This document shows, piece by piece, positions 63,476 to 64,000 of a stretch of DNA of 64,000 nt. Both the position numbers and the translations under genes were made by a program. This DNA is from an uncultured Lachnospiraceae bacterium (lineage in GTDB: Bacteria; Bacillota; Clostridia; Lachnospirales; Lachnospiraceae), in NCBI GenBank assembly GCA_910578555.1, contig CAJTPS010000017.1, positions 1-64,000 of the forward strand, in the 5' to 3' direction. Numbering within the stretch: position 1 is the first letter of the stretch; every line of letters begins with the position of its first letter. The notes under the pieces are model-generated. The model was not told where the DNA came from and made no database searches. It saw only the letters and a list, made by a program, of their open reading frames with translations.

Positions 63476-64000
63476 ATGAAGAGCAGACTGTATTATGCAC
63501 TGTATTTTTTATATGCCATTGTTGTGGTGTTTGTACTACATTTAAACGGCGTGTTTACGGGGGAGGAGATCTCCGTTGTCAATCTTGCGATCAATATCGG
63601 ATTCCTGATCATAATCGGGATTCTGTTTACGATATCTTCCATCAGCTTCGGCAGGCTGAACAGGGTTACTTATGAACTGGAAGAGGTTGCGTTCCGCCTG
63701 CAGAAGGAATATAAGGAGGCAGGCGGCAAGAGTCTCTGGGGCAATTACAAGGATAATGCCAAAGTTTTTGAGGAAGACAGGCTGCAGGAGGCGTTTGACC
63801 AGTACCGTCTGCGCGTGAAAGGCTCGAAGACGAGACGGGGTACGGGTGCGTCCTGTGATCTGGAAGAATATATCAATGAGGATCTTGTGGACAAAGTCGG
63901 CATGAATTTCTTTAATTCCGGGGTTTCCGGTACGCTGACGGGTCTGGGGATTCTGGGAACATTTCTCGGATTGTCCATGGGGCTGGGAGCGTTCAGCGGG
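63476..64000 (+). CDS. MotA/TolQ/ExbB-type proton channel protein, N-terminal part (runs off the window)
   Basis: 175 codons visible. Two N-terminal helices (about 5-23 and 34-55), a cytoplasmic basic/acidic part of about 95 residues, then the conserved start of the channel helices, GTLTGLGILGTFLGLSMGL. This last motif is typical of the MotA/TolQ/ExbB superfamily and also of ZorA from Zorya defence systems. AAGGA lies 13 bases before the ATG, which is weak. What follows outside the window decides between a motor or transport unit and a Zorya-like system. Confidence 0.7.
   Translation, partial: MKSRLYYALYFLYAIVVVFVLHLNGVFTGEEISVVNLAINIGFLIIIGILFTISSISFGRLNRVTYELEEVAFRLQKEYKEAGGKSLWGNYKDNAKVFEEDRLQEAFDQYRLRVKGSKTRRGTGASCDLEEYINEDLVDKVGMNFFNSGVSGTLTGLGILGTFLGLSMGLGAFSG

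Overview
The window looks like chromosomal DNA of a Gram-positive anaerobe of the Lachnospiraceae (Clostridia). This is inferred from gene content, not from a marker gene: AddAB instead of RecBCD, KtrAB potassium uptake, a BMP-type nucleoside importer, GH13/GH3 glycosidases typical of gut Firmicutes, strong AGGAGG ribosome sites, TTGACA/TATAAT promoters, and a MobL/large-serine-recombinase element of a kind common in gut clostridia. No rRNA, tRNA or CRISPR array was found.

Layout. 0-6.2 kb: a polytopic membrane protein, then a two-gene alpha-glucosidase operon (GH13_31) with an AraC-type regulator. 6.4-10.4 kb: sulfur amino-acid block, cysK then metNIQ. 10.7-13.5 kb: a domain-swapped GH3 beta-glucosidase. 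13.8-14.9 kb: an AT-rich pair, a secreted protein with a hydrophobic core plus a four-helix membrane protein (bacteriocin/immunity-like). 15.2-25 kb: addB-addA recombination nuclease and ktrB-ktrA potassium uptake. 25-30.2 kb: a four-gene nucleoside-type ABC importer (BMP lipoprotein, ATPase, two permeases). 30.5-34.2 kb: a heterodimeric ABC exporter. 34.4-40.3 kb: a BlaI/M56 two-gene sensor with a clear operator, secreted and unknown proteins, then a second look-alike operator in front of two decayed genes and a truncated Rpn-type nuclease. 40.3-44.3 kb: ECF sigma factor/membrane protein/ABC-2 operon, with a 231-bp inverted-repeat element between the ATPase and permease genes.

44.46-58.27 kb is a 13.8-kb integrative mobilizable element whose ends can be read from the sequence: both carry ACCGGTC, the two internal ends are imperfect inverted repeats (attP arms), and removing the element rebuilds a palindromic attB. 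It carries its large serine recombinase, a MobL relaxase with a DUF3847 partner and a predicted oriT containing an RSF1010-like nick sequence, a two-gene restriction-modification-like system (a GIY-YIG/SF2-helicase/degenerate-methylase fusion and an Eco57I-type methylase), a small serine recombinase, an array of palindromes, regulators, and a degraded OLD-ATPase/UvrD fusion that looks like the relic of a Gabija-like locus. The most interesting point is the 160 bp between the small recombinase and the methylase gene. Two 23-bp inverted sites (21/23 identical), each partly symmetric like Hin-family crossover sites, bracket an extended -10 promoter that now points away from the methylase. One arm of the recombinase terminator also lies inside the segment. 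The sequence therefore fits an invertible on/off switch for a restriction system, shown here in the apparent OFF state.

58.4-64 kb: an OFA-family MFS transporter, a FAD/Rieske oxidoreductase, an inositol monophosphatase-family protein, a small membrane protein, two gene relics (HD hydrolase, MscL C-terminus), a set of short direct repeats, and the start of a MotA/TolQ/ExbB-type proton-channel gene that runs off the window.
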